Assembly (NCBI RefSeq): GCF_029633865.1
Contig: NC_079211.1
Coordinates: 78,685,859 to 78,749,858, forward strand
Reading direction: 5' to 3'
From: Lampris incognitus
Lineage: Eukaryota; Chordata; Actinopteri; Lampriformes; Lampridae
Length of the DNA stretch: 64,000 bases
Shown: positions 20,960 to 30,329 of the stretch, one piece after another
How positions within the stretch are numbered: position 1 is the stretch's first letter
Layout: every line of letters begins with the position of its first letter
The notes under the pieces: generated by a model
Database searches by the model: none
Told to the model about the DNA's origin: nothing
What the model saw: only the letters and a program-made list of their open reading frames with translations
Position numbers and translations under genes: made by a program

Positions 20960-21449
20960 TAGGATGGAGCGGGAGATTGGCAGGCGGATTGGTGCAACAT
21001 CAGCAGTAATGCGGACGTTGTACCGGACCGTTGTGGTGAAGAGGGAGCTGAGCCGGAAGACAAAGCTCTCAATTTACCAGTCAATCTTCGTTCCAACCCT
21101 CACCTATGGTCATGAGCTTTAGGTAGTGGCCGAAAGGGGGAGATCGCAGATACAAGCAGCTGAAATGAGTTTCCTCCGTAGGGTGTCTTGGCTCAGCCTC
21201 CAAGATAGGGTGAGGAGCTTGGACATCCTGAGGGAGCTTGGAGTAGAGCCGCTGCTCCTTCGCGTCGAAAAAAGGCGGTTGAGGTGGTTTGAGAATCGGA
21301 TTAGGATGCCTCCTGGGCGCCTTCCTTTGGAAGTTTCCGGGCACGATCAACTTGGAGGAGACCCCGAGGTAGACCCAGTACTTGCTGGAGGGACTACATG
21401 TTCAGTTTGGCCTGGAAATGTGTTGGGATCCCCCAGGAGGAGCTGGACA
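20960..21449 (+). pseudogene. LINE RT C-terminal fragment, left part
   Basis: Encodes a post-palm LINE region (ELSRKTKLSIYQSIFVPTLT, then AAEMSFLRRVSWLSLQDRVR) with a TAG stop near 21120 where a Trp is expected. It is cut at about 21450 by a foldback element and continues at 21858. Confidence 0.7.
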
Positions 21450-21857
21450 ACCCAGTATCACGCCAAAGCGTGGAATACACCCACTGGTCCAACGTGTCAG
21501 TGTCACGGTTTGCCTCCACTCAGGCGTGAAAAGTACACGCGTGTATGAAGGTGCAGTGCCAGCAGGGGGCGATGATTAACTCAATGCCAGCAACTCCCCG
21601 CGGAGGAAAAGAAGCATACAGTATTTTCCAAAATCCCTCCCCTAACCCTAACCCTAACCCTAACCATAACCCTAACCCAACCCTAACCCTAACCCAACCT
21701 TAATCCTAACCAGCATTCACCTCTTAATCATCGCCCCCTGCTGGCACTGCACCTTCATACACGCGTGTACTTTCACGCCTGAGCGGAGGCAAACCGTGAC
21801 ACTGACACGTTGGACCGGCGGGTGTATTACACGCTCTGGCGTGACACTGGGTTGGCT
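21450..21857. mobile_element. Foldback element with telomere-like repeats in its loop
   Basis: The arms (about 21450-21574 and 21727-21857) are near-perfect inverted copies of ~120-125 bp, from 'aacccagtatcacgcc' inward to 'agcagggggcgatgatta'. Only a few mismatches are seen. The ~150-bp loop includes an array of CCCTAA-type hexamers with variants at about 21644-21708. No protein is encoded. The element interrupts a LINE whose sequence resumes on the far side with 'ggctggggagaggg'. Confidence 0.85.
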
Positions 21858-21955
21858 GGGGAGAGGGATATCTGAAGTGCCCTACTTAGCTTGCGGCCAC
21901 CACGACTCGACCCCGGAGAAGCGGCTGATGATGAGATATGAGATGAGATGATATA
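21858..21955 (+). repeat. LINE 3' end, right part
   Basis: Continuation of the LINE at 20960-21449 ('cgactcgaccccggagaag'), ending in short 'gatgagatatgagatgag' tail repeats. Confidence 0.6.
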
Positions 21956-22015
21956 CTCTCTGTACCAGTGTACCTTATAACCTCGTATTTCTTCTTCTTA
22001 TTATTATATATGGCA

Positions 22016-22602
22016 GGGAACCATACCAACATGTACCCTGGCTGTGCCAAATGACAGAAACTAAGGTATGGGCTTGGCTAGTACTTGGATGGGAGACCTC
22101 CCGGAAAAACTGAATTGCTGCCGGAAGTGGTGCTGGTGGGCCAGTAGGGAGCAGTCTTCTCTATGGTCCTAATTTTTTTTAAAAAGAAAAGGAAAGAAAA
22201 AACACATATCCAATATCAAATCCCAGCGCCCCAGTGCAGTGAGGGGGACACTGTGCTGTGGGAGATGCCGTCCTTCAGATGAGACATTAAACCAGGTCCT
22301 GACTCACTGTGGTCATTTAAGATCCCATGGCACTTATCACAAAGAGTAGGGGGTTCCCTGGTGTCCTGGCAACAGTCTCAACCTGGCTCTCTCCATCTGG
22401 CCACCTAACCATCCGCCATGTAACTGGCTCAATGGCTCCTCCCTCTCCACCTCAAGCTGATGTGCGGTGAGCGTTCTGGTGCAAAATGGCTGCCGTGCAC
22501 CACCCAGGTGGTGCTACACACTGGTGGTGGCTGAAGTGAGTTACCCCCTTCAATGTGAAGCGCATTGGATGTCTAGAAAAGTGCTCTATAAATGTAATCA
22601 AT
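22016..22602 (+). mobile_element. 5S-rRNA-derived SINE (SINE3-like)
   Basis: The head (about 22018-22101) is a decayed 5S rRNA: it keeps the box C region 'ctagtacttggatgggagac', while the 5' half has many changes. The body follows the known SINE3 pattern ('ttcagatgagacattaaacc', 'gtgagcgttctggtgcaaaatgg' type text). The tail 'gtctagaaaagtgctctata' is LINE-like. It is a retroposon, not a working rRNA gene. Confidence 0.85.
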
Positions 22603-22690
22603 CCATTATTCAAGGTTGGAGTATCCCGATGCTCAAACCCAGGACCTTCTTGCTGCGAGGCGACACGCTAATCACTGCACCACTGTGCTG

Positions 22691-22691
<1 letters not shown>

Positions 22692-22744
<53 letters not shown>
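22692..22744. repeat. (TA)n microsatellite
   Basis: TA dinucleotides directly abutting the Tc1 palindrome. They probably form one original tract with 23942-23954 and 24831-24868. Confidence 0.95.
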
Positions 22745-22747
<3 letters not shown>

Positions 22748-23123
22748 TACCGTTCAAAAGTTTGGGATCACCCAAACAATTTTGTGTTTTCCATGAAAAG
22801 TCACACTTATTCACCACCATATGTTGTGAAATGAATAGAAAATAGAGTCAAGACATTGACAAGGTTAGAAATAATGATTTGTATTTGAAATAAGATTTTT
22901 TTTACATCAAACTTTGCTTTCGTCAAAGAATCCTCCATTTGCAGCAATTACAGCATTGCAGACCTTTGGCATTCTAGCTGTTAATTTGTTGAGGTAATCT
23001 GGAGAAATTGCACCCCACGCTTCCAGAAGCAGCTCCCACAAGTTGGATTGGTTGGATGGGCACTTCTTTGAGCAGATTGAGTTTCTGGAGCATCACATTT
23101 GTGGGGTCAATTAAACGCTCAAA

Positions 23124-23318
23124 ATGGCCAGAAAAAGAGAACTTTCATCTGAAACTCGACAGTCTATTCTTGTTCTTAGAAATGAAGGCTATTCCATGCG
23201 AGAAATTGCTAAGAAATTGAAGATTTCCTACACCGGTGTGTACTACTCCCTTCAGAGGACAGCACAAACAGGCTCTAACAGGTACTATTTAATGAAGATG
23301 CCAGTTGGGGACCTGTGA
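23124..23318 (+). pseudogene. Tc1 transposase N-terminal fragment, plus-strand copy
   Basis: The ATG at 23124 opens a frame starting MARKRELSSETRQ with the DNA-binding helix-turn-helix of Tc1 transposases. Homology ends near residue 52, where the palindrome arm stops. No DDE domain follows. Confidence 0.85.
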
Positions 23319-23562
23319 GGCGTCTGTTTCTCAAACTAGAGACTCTAATGTACTTATCTTCTTGCTCAGTTGTGCAACGCGGCCTCCCACTTCTTTTTCT
23401 ACTCTGGTTAGAGCCTGTTTGTGCTGTCCTCTGAAGGGAGTCGTACACACCGGTTTAGGAAATCTTCAATTTCTTAGCAATTTCTCGCATGGAATAGCCT
23501 TCATTTCTAAGAACAAGAATAGACTGTCGAGTTTCAGATGAAAGTTCTCTTTTTCTGGCCAT
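23281..23562 (-). pseudogene. Tc1 transposase N-terminal fragment, minus-strand copy
   Basis: Mirror copy with its ATG at 23560-23562. It has a stop after KKLKIS (TAC changed to TAA), then continues in frame past the palindrome arm into the loop with RKRSGRPRCTT, the typical GRPR AT-hook-like linker of Tc1 proteins. It breaks off at the other arm. Confidence 0.8.
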
Positions 23563-23954
23563 TTTGAGCGTTTAATTGACCCCACAAATGTGATGCTCCA
23601 GAAACTCAATCTGCTCAAAGAAGTGCCCATCCAACCAATCCAACTTGTGGGAGCTGCTTCTGGAAGCGTGGGGTGCAATTTCTCCAGATTACCTCAACAA
23701 ATTAACAGCTAGAATGCCAAAGGTCTGCAATGCTGTAATTGCTGCAAATGGAGGATTCTTTGACGAAAGCAAAGTTTGATGTAAAAAAAATCTTATTTCA
23801 AATACAAATCATTATTTCTAACCTTGTCAATGTCTTGACTCTATTTTCTATTCATTTCACAACATATGGTGGTGAATAAGTGTGACTTTTCATGGAAAAC
23901 ACGAAATTGTTTGGGTGATCCCAAACTTTTGAACGGTAGTGTATATATATATAT

Positions 23955-24827
23955 TAGGGCTGTCAAAATTGACGCGTTAACGCGGATTAATCCATCATCA
24001 TGATTAATCTGATTAAAAATTATAACGCAATTAACCCATCTGCTCTGCAGAATGACTCAAAATCCCTGAAACGTCTCTGGCAACGCATTTTGGGCAGTTT
24101 GTCCAAGTAGAGTAACCGTCGCGCATGCGCAAATGGGTAGTTGATCCAGTAGTGACAGAACCAACCAACTCGATAAAGACGTATGGAAGACGCTGAACAG
24201 CACGTTGGCCCTCTCGGTGGGAAATTTGAATACAAAAAAACCCAAGACGGAACAGTGGACCAACATAACGTATTGTGCACACTCTGCAGGAAGGAGCTTT
24301 CTCTTCACCGAAGCGCTTCCAGTTTAAAACCCCACATGAATGCGAAGCATCCGCTAGTCGGGGATTCTGCTAGCGCTTCGGCCGACTGACGCGTCGCCCG
24401 GCTTGCAACAAACCAGCCTCACGTTGGAACGTGTCTCACGCGGTTCCGTGAGAGACACGTTCTCTCAGTTGCAGGCAACATTGTAACCAAGAAGTGCTCA
24501 GCTCTCCTCTCGGACAATGGCAACAAGTTAGTCGGGATTAGTAGCTGGCTGGAAAAGGAGGAACAGGGCCACATTCACGTGGAGAAATGTTTGTTTTGAA
24601 AAAGAGAGTCAACAAAGTTTTTTGTCAACACAAACTGTTAAAGGTGTTTAATAAACATGGTTAGTGCATATAGTATATTCCCTTCTTTCTTGAGTCTGTT
24701 TGCTCATGCAAAATGAAACGCGATTAATATAGATAAAAAATGAATGATATTTAATCGTGATTAATCGAAATTAATCCACAGCAACCCTGTGATTAATCTG
24801 ATTAAAAATTTTAATCGTTTGACAGCA

Positions 24828-24830
<3 letters not shown>
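23955..24830 (+). mobile_element. hAT transposon remnant with BED zinc finger only
   Basis: Terminal inverted repeats TAGGGCTGTCAAA and TTTGACAGCACTA bound 876 bp. Inner repeats of 'gattaatctgattaaaaatt' occur near both ends. The interior has one recognisable exon-like ORF (BED finger) and no transposase catalytic domain. Both sides are (TA)n, so the 8-bp target duplication cannot be told from the tract. Confidence 0.8.
24183..24389 (+). CDS. BED-type zinc finger fragment (68 aa)
   Basis: The ORF starts MEDAEQHVGPLGGKFEY and contains CTLCRKEL followed by SLKPHMNAKHP. This is a C-x2-C...H-x4-H arrangement like the BED finger at the N-terminus of hAT transposases. It ends at a stop after SASASAD. 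It could bind the element ends but cannot transpose them. Confidence 0.6.
   Translation: MEDAEQHVGPLGGKFEYKKTQDGTVDQHNVLCTLCRKELSLHRSASSLKPHMNAKHPLVGDSASASAD

Positions 24831-24868
<38 letters not shown>
24831..24868. repeat. (TA)n microsatellite
   Basis: Right remainder of the tract that received the Tc1 and hAT insertions. Confidence 0.95.
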
Positions 24869-24872
<4 letters not shown>

Positions 24873-24879
24873 GTAATGA

Positions 24880-25075
24880 TTATTATTTGTATTTTTTATT
24901 TCGCCTGTATATAGTCAATCCTTGTGTATATATCTGAAGATTGTTGTGTTGTAGTGTTGTAATACTGTTAAGTACAGAGAGAGCCAAGAAAGCAGAGTCA
25001 CATTCCATGTTTGTGCAAACCTACATGGCCAATAAATATGATTCTGGTTCTGATTCTGATTCTGATATTCAACTG
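24880..25075 (+). repeat. 5'-truncated LINE 3' tail (Rex1-like)
   Basis: Ends 'catggccaataaatatgattc' plus (GATTCT)n. The same tail, inverted, begins the minus-strand LINE at 49205. Coding sequence is absent. Confidence 0.65.
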
Positions 25076-25329
25076 TTGTATACTGGTTACAGTAATTGCT
25101 GTTATGTAGTTGTGATGAACCTGGCTTCATCAGATGTTTCAGTTTTAACATCAGACGCCCTCACCCGAATGGCCCAGCCAGGGGAGATCAAGTCCCAACT
25201 TGTGTCCATGTAGCGCATTATGCCACGCGTCACCCGTCTTCACCCAGGGCCAACGGTAAGCCTTTTCTGCGGCTTCCAAGATATTCCTAATGGCTCTTCC
25301 TCTTTGCAGCCCACAAATCCTCAAGAGTC

Positions 25330-25604
25330 CAATAATTGGCAGCGCTGTCTTCGGGAGGGGGGTGGAGTTGGCTTGTGTTCGTCACATGAATGCATCTCTG
25401 TGTGTGTTGGAAAAAGCAATGGTTCGGCCTGGATTCGCCTTGTCGTGAATGTGACGAGGTATCTCCTTCAAGACTGCCGGCGGGAGAGATGCAGTTGGCG
25501 GATGCATGCAGTATGAGGGTGGGAGTTTGAACTAGAATAGGGAGCGATTGGCCACTAAATTGGGAGAAAAGGGAAAAATCAGAAATACATTTATGAAAAA
25601 AAAA
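25330..25604 (+). repeat. SINE 3' body fragment
   Basis: Ends 'gattggccactaaattggga' and 'gaaaagggaaaaatcag' with a short A-run. This tail type is shared with the SINE at 48440-48865. The tRNA-like head is missing or unrecognisable. Confidence 0.45.
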
Positions 25605-28130
25605 ATCCTCGAGTCCCAGGACCCAATGTAGAGACTGGCCTGCAAGGTCCCTGCAGCCCACTTCATCCAGCTCACAGTGGGTCTTCCACCCATTCCTCCA
25701 ACACTCAGCCACCAGGTCTGCATACCTGGTTCTCTTCCTTTCTTACACCTCCTCCATCTGATCTTCCCAAGGGACAGTTAGCTCTAGCAAAACGACTTGC
25801 TTGGTTGCCATAGACTTCAGGATCATGTCTGGCCTGAGTGTTGTAGTTGCAATGGTGTCCGTCCTGGAACCTCAGTTGTCTCCTTAGGTCGACCAGGAAC
25901 TGTCAGTCCTTTGCTGTTGCGAGCAGGCCACCCAGGGCTTTTGGCTGAGGCCAGGGCTTCTGCTCTGCTCGAAGATGGCACCAGCGTGTGCAGAAAGCCA
26001 TCCATCAGGTCTGTTTGGGATATTGTTTGCTATTGTTCTGTTTTACCGCATATGCTGTCTTGATGTCTTTGCTCTACTTGTATATGATCGCCAAGCGATT
26101 CTCAGTATTTGAGCGTCCCATGAGTTGCTGTTAAAGCACGATTTAGGAGATCCATTCCCAAACCTTCCTCCATTGCTGTCAGCTCTACCAGCATACCTGC
26201 GCTGCACCTTGTGTCATTCCCCATAGGAAATGGCCTAGAAGATGGGGAAAGCAGGGTGGTGCTCGGGTGAGAATCAAGGATTACCTAATGTCCTTCCATG
26301 GAAATGATCATCGCCTCCTTCGCAGTGGATGTCCCTTTTTCCCGATTCGATGGATCCTGCCTGTTGTTCCTGGCATTACTGTGGGCCAGCTTCACCTGCC
26401 GGTGGAGGCTCCTCTTCCTAGGCGGACGCGGGCCTGCAGAGGTAGCGTGGATTACAGGAACCTTCGTCTGCTGGATCGTGCATCATCATCGGACAAAGAG
26501 GAGCTTACTGTCCATCTGGCTCTCATGAATGCTAGATTGCTAGCTAATAATGACTTCTTTACCTCCCAGGAATTGGATTTTATGTTTCTGATGGAGACCT
26601 GGCTTCACGCTGGTGAGTTCACCCCATTTTCTGAACTTCTTTCCCGACTCTTCATTCATCAGCTCACCTCGGACCACTGGCAAAGGTGGAGTTCTAGCTT
26701 CTGTATTTAAATCCAGCTTCCACTGCTGACAGACTCCGTCTGACAGCTTCTCCAGCTTCGAGCTGCAACTTTTTGAAATAAAGTGTAATTGTCGCGTATT
26801 CATATGTGTCACTTATTTTATATTGTATTTTAAGCTTGTGCAACACTTTGATTCAACTGCGGTTGTTTTAGATGTGCTATATAGATATATTTGACTTGAC
26901 TTGAACAAATGTGATATAGAATTTTGTTGGGTGTTGCTGCTTGCTGTAGCTAATCCTGGGGCAGATGGTGTCTGCTACTGCCTGCAGAATGGCACCAACA
27001 ATACCACCCTCTCCCAAGGCCTTTGGACAGCAGCTCAGGATATGCTGCAAGAATCCCCTTTTCTGGCAGAGTTGGCAAGCAGGTGAGTCCACCAGGCCCC
27101 AGCCGAACATGTTTAATGGGCTCGGGAGGACATCATACACTGACTGGACCAAAAACTTGAATTGCTTAGATCCCGCCTTCCAGAGTTCTGCCTAGGTGAA
27201 CTTTTGGCCAGCTGCTCCAACTTGGCCTAGGCACCCTGCTTGCACATACCCCCAATTCTGCTGTAGTGAACCTCCTGCACCTCTGCGTGCACCTCTTCCT
27301 GGATCGGCTTTCACCTCTCCGGCTTTATCGTAGCAAAATCTTGAGTTGCTCTCGAGTACAAGCCCAACCAGTTGCCACATTGCCCATCAGGATTCGAGCG
27401 GGCTGAGACATTTGACTTGTGCCACTTCTGACCTCAACACCCACAGAGATCTTGGTGTCAGCGGAATCTCAGTAGAGCAGGACTACTCGGACTCAGGTGA
27501 CCTTGAACTCCTCTGCCAGACTGCTGAAAGAAAGCTGTAGCTTGGTGTTATGCCTATAAAGGGCTATGCTGCTTAGGCTCCGCGGAAGGCCCAGCCACCT
27601 AAGCAGGAACTGGCTAATCTTCCTTTCAAAGCCCTCACGATGGTGATTGGGACTTTGTAGATTAGCAGTGGCCAGAGGAGTCGAGGCAGGATTCCATGTT
27701 GATATATCCAGGCCTTGAATTTTCCAGGAAGCCCTGACTTGTCCACTGTATAGAGCCAAGTTTTGAGGTCATCACTGGTTACCTGGTGCGCCGCTGTGTC
27801 CTTCAGATTATGGGTGAAGATCTTACCCATTTCAGTCACAGATGGAATTTGAGTGCCTCCCAAAGAAAAACTGAACTGGTCGTTTACTCTTCCTTTCCTG
27901 AGGACCAGAGACCTGGATTTTGTGGGCTTGAAGCTCATTCTTGCCCATGTAATAAGCTATTCAAGTCCTTGAAGGAGCCACCTGCATCCAGGCCCTGATG
28001 TAGTTGTTACCGTTAGGTGATCCATATACACTCTGGTCAGGAGTTGTTGGGTGCCAGATTTTGACCAGGGACCTCTGCACTCCACCTCCACAGATTTCAC
28101 AAGCCAGCGCAAACAGAGACATAGAAATTG
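25605..28130 (-). pseudogene. LINE 3' half, minus strand, interrupted
   Basis: On the minus strand from about 27940: MSFKPTKSRSLVLRKG, then KAWIYQHGILPRLLWPLL (27700 region), VYDVLPSPLNMFGWGL with a CQLCQKRG zinc-like motif (27150-27060), and after an insertion LLELTVPWED (about 25760) and EVGCRDLAGQSL. This is the post-palm and C-terminal part of a non-LTR retrotransposon with a Cys-rich motif. It has many frame breaks. The RT palm was not seen. An unrelated plus-strand LINE lies inside at about 26030-26893. Confidence 0.7.
26030..26893 (+). pseudogene. L2-like LINE 5' piece inserted in the minus-strand LINE
   Basis: A plus-strand fragment with an endonuclease start (LALMNARLLANN, FMFLMETWLHAGEFTPF). 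The E-T-W catalytic motif is kept. It ends in a tail 'gatatatttgacttgactt'. The middle of the LINE is deleted, so 5' leader and endonuclease join directly to the 3' tail. The left boundary is approximate. Confidence 0.55.
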
Positions 28131-28289
28131 TGCAGCCAGTGATGATACCCTCGGTACATAAGATACTATAGAGTTATATAGTAACGTGTAACGTGTATAG
28201 TATATAGGCAATATGGGAAATATATGGACATAGGTTTTTGATTGAACCATAGTAATACTCTGTATAACAATGACATACCTGTTGTGCAT

Positions 28290-28525
28290 ACATGCTTGCC
28301 TCCAATGTCCTGTTATTGTTACAATTATTTTTTCTGTTTTTCTTTTCCTTTTTTTGTTTGTTCATTGTTTGTTTTCCTTTATTTATTTCTTTGTTTGTTT
28401 GTTTGTTTGTTTGTTTGTTTGTTTTGCATGATGTCTTCAAGTGGTAGATGCTGCTGTGTACTGGAGTCAAATTACTCCTGTGCATAGGCACACTTGGCCA
28501 ATAAAGTTGATTCTGATTCTGAAGT
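28290..28525 (+). repeat. LINE 3' tail with (TTTG)n
   Basis: Non-coding tail ending 'cttggccaataaagttgattctgattctg', similar to 24880-25075. A (TTTG)n run occupies about 28388-28424. Confidence 0.55.
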
Positions 28526-28712
28526 TTGCTCAGTATTTATATGAAAAGAAACTAAAATCCTCAATCTTTGTGAGACAGATAAGTCTTACCAGGGACACTG
28601 ATTGGCGTTGGTTTTTGTGAAAGTTTGGGTCTGGGCTCATTGGGGAAGGGATTTCAAAAAGGAGTTTGTTGAATTCAAAGTCTTAGTAGCACACTGGCTA
28701 ATCAGGACTAAC

Positions 28713-28916
28713 CTGGAGTGGTTGGCATGGAGATGGAGGGCTGTCTGAGTAGGTACCAGGAAGAGGTAGTCCGTCTCCAAGTCGGCAACCGTCTTCTTAA
28801 CCACTTCCTGTTGTGGTTGGGACCCCCAGTGGGCAGAGTAGGTATTGTAGGCCGTTTGGACTGCTGCTGCTCCCTTCTCTTTGGTCAGTCCAGCCAGGAG
28901 CTTCTTCACCTGCTCA
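28713..28916 (-). CDS. cel: cel exon (helical region before the His exon)
   Basis: Acceptor TTTGTTAG before 28916; donor AG/GTTAGT after 28713. The 204-bp exon completes an Ile codon and reads EQVKKLLAGLTKEKG, then VVKKTVADLETDYLFLVPTQ, and ends HANHS plus two bases. The LETDYLFLVP segment matches the conserved strand of CEL (DFETD-type). Alignment with the preceding exon fixes the acceptor at TTAG and not at an earlier in-frame AG. The 197-bp intron to exon 29114-29300 has no insertions. Confidence 0.88.
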
Positions 28917-29113
28917 CTAACAAAGGCGAGGACATAAAGAGCTAAGATTCTTCTCAAAAGGACATTGCAAGTATCTAAACTAAAGGCAAGCTTTTTTGTT
29001 GACTTTTAGAAACAAGGTCCTTTCCCATTGGATGGACAAAGAGGAAGATGAAGATGCCTTTTCTAGTTTTTAACAGACGGACAGGGGCTGTTTGGAGGTT
29101 GTGCAGTACTCAC

Positions 29114-29300
29114 ATGGTGGTGGGGATGCGTTTCCTGTTGATGGATGGTACATCAACCCCAGCAAACAGGTGGCCGTCCATACTGTTAACTCCGGCTAAG
29201 AAGTCCACCTCTGCCGCGTTGTGGAACAACCGACTCGGGTGGTCAGGAATAAAATCACCGTCTATCACTGGAGCATGTTCTAGAAGGTAGAAAACTGGAC
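29114..29300 (-). CDS. cel: cel exon carrying the catalytic aspartate
   Basis: Acceptor TTGTAG before 29300; donor AT/GTGAGT after 29114. The 187-bp exon completes a Gly codon and reads PVFYLLEHAPVIDGDFIPD, then AGVNSMDGHLFAGVDVPS. VIDGDFIPD is highly characteristic of bile salt-activated lipase. The Asp codon at 29176-29178 in NSMDGH is the expected acidic member of the triad; CEL uses Asp where cholinesterases use Glu. Confidence 0.92.
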
Positions 29301-29331
29301 CTACAATAGAGATGGGCAGGGAGAGGGAGCA

Positions 29332-29334
<3 letters not shown>

Positions 29335-29421
<87 letters not shown>
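29335..29421. repeat. (GA)n microsatellite
   Basis: About 85 bp of GA dinucleotides, 35 bases upstream of the cel exon acceptor at 29301 on the gene strand. There it reads (TC)n, close to where a polypyrimidine tract would lie. Confidence 0.97.
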
Positions 29422-29424
<3 letters not shown>

Positions 29425-30100
29425 GGAAAAAGAGAAAGATTGAAAAGATAAAGAGTGCAAGAAACAAGCTGTGGATATAGCCTGCACAGAAAATGGGTTT
29501 AAATTAAGTAAGAGGTATGCTGAACCTGACTCCCCATCTTTTCTCATGACCTAAGTTCCAGTGGCAGGAGATGAACTCCAGATGATGAGCAGGGGAATGG
29601 AGTTGCATGGAGCTGCCAGGTGTCAGTCTGTTGAGTCTGCATTTGTGTGCCCCTAAGGTGCACATGTCGTTGAGGAGGGGTTGATTGTCAACATACTACT
29701 CACAGGCTTGGCAACAGACTTTGTTGGCAGACTGTACTCACCATGACAAGGAGAACTGAGTGGCCTATATGGAGTTTTTGCAATGGACCTAGCGATGCCA
29801 CTCAGCTAGACCCTTGTCTGCTAATCGTCTGCTGTTGCTCCACAACTACTTACTCTTCAGGGTGCTAAATCATAGTAGCCCAGCTTATTTCACCACCATC
29901 CTTCATATGCGAAGCATGATCCACTATCTGCCAACCGTGAATGTGGTTGGTAGCAGCCAGCTCTGCCCCAACAATTGAGAAACAGCTACAGACAGAATCA
30001 TAGTTTTCAATTCTGGAAATGTTCGCTCCTCTCTGGTCTGTGACCAACAGCGTAGGCAGAAATCACAGTGTGGGTGGGCAGAGAAAATCAGGTGGGCCTA
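29422..30100. other. Intron sequence, nothing recognised
   Basis: No repeat or coding signal I can support. Confidence 0.35.
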
Positions 30101-30104
30101 ACTC

Positions 30105-30325
30105 ATGCAAGACAACTCATACTTGGCAGCTCCATATTCAGCATCCTTCTCCCAGTATACCCGGCATCTCTCCTCCACACATGTCCAAACCATCTCAGTC
30201 TTGCCTCTCTTTCTTTATCTCCAAACCGTCCAACCTGAGCTGTCCCTCTAATATACTGGTTCTTAATCCTGTCCTTCTTCATCACTCCCAATGAAAATCT
30301 TATCATCTTCATCTCTTTTTGGATA
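30105..30325 (-). pseudogene. RTE-like LINE short fragment
   Basis: Minus-strand reading shows KMIRFSLGVMKKDRIKNQ and RWFGHVWRRDAGYTGRRM, the C-terminal region of the same LINE family as 16645-19345. Both ends are truncated. Confidence 0.8.
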
Positions 30326-30329
30326 CTGG

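Larger units (their letters stand above)
22745..23941. mobile_element. Palindromic Tc1-type transposon derivative
   Basis: The 1,197-bp element has TA on both sides. The first 535 bases (22745-23279) and last 535 bases (23407-23941) are inverted copies; I saw only about three differences. The outer ends read CACTACCGTTCAAAAGTTTG. Each arm holds the start of a Tc1 transposase gene with its helix-turn-helix region (SETRQSILVLRNEGYSMREI), one on each strand. The 127-bp loop (23280-23406) continues the minus-strand transposase. The catalytic half of the gene is absent. Confidence 0.92.

Noticed and set aside
21644..21708. Chromosome end or true telomere
   Set aside because: The CCCTAA array is short, imperfect, enclosed between inverted arms and flanked by LINE sequence on both sides.
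22018..22101. Functional 5S rRNA gene
   Set aside because: The 5' half is heavily changed and is fused to a SINE3-like body and tail.
28921..28957. Earlier acceptor extending the cel exon leftward in the transcript (LALYVLAFVSEQ)
   Set aside because: Using it breaks the phase with exon 29114-29300; the TTAG acceptor at 28917 gives a continuous protein of family-like length.
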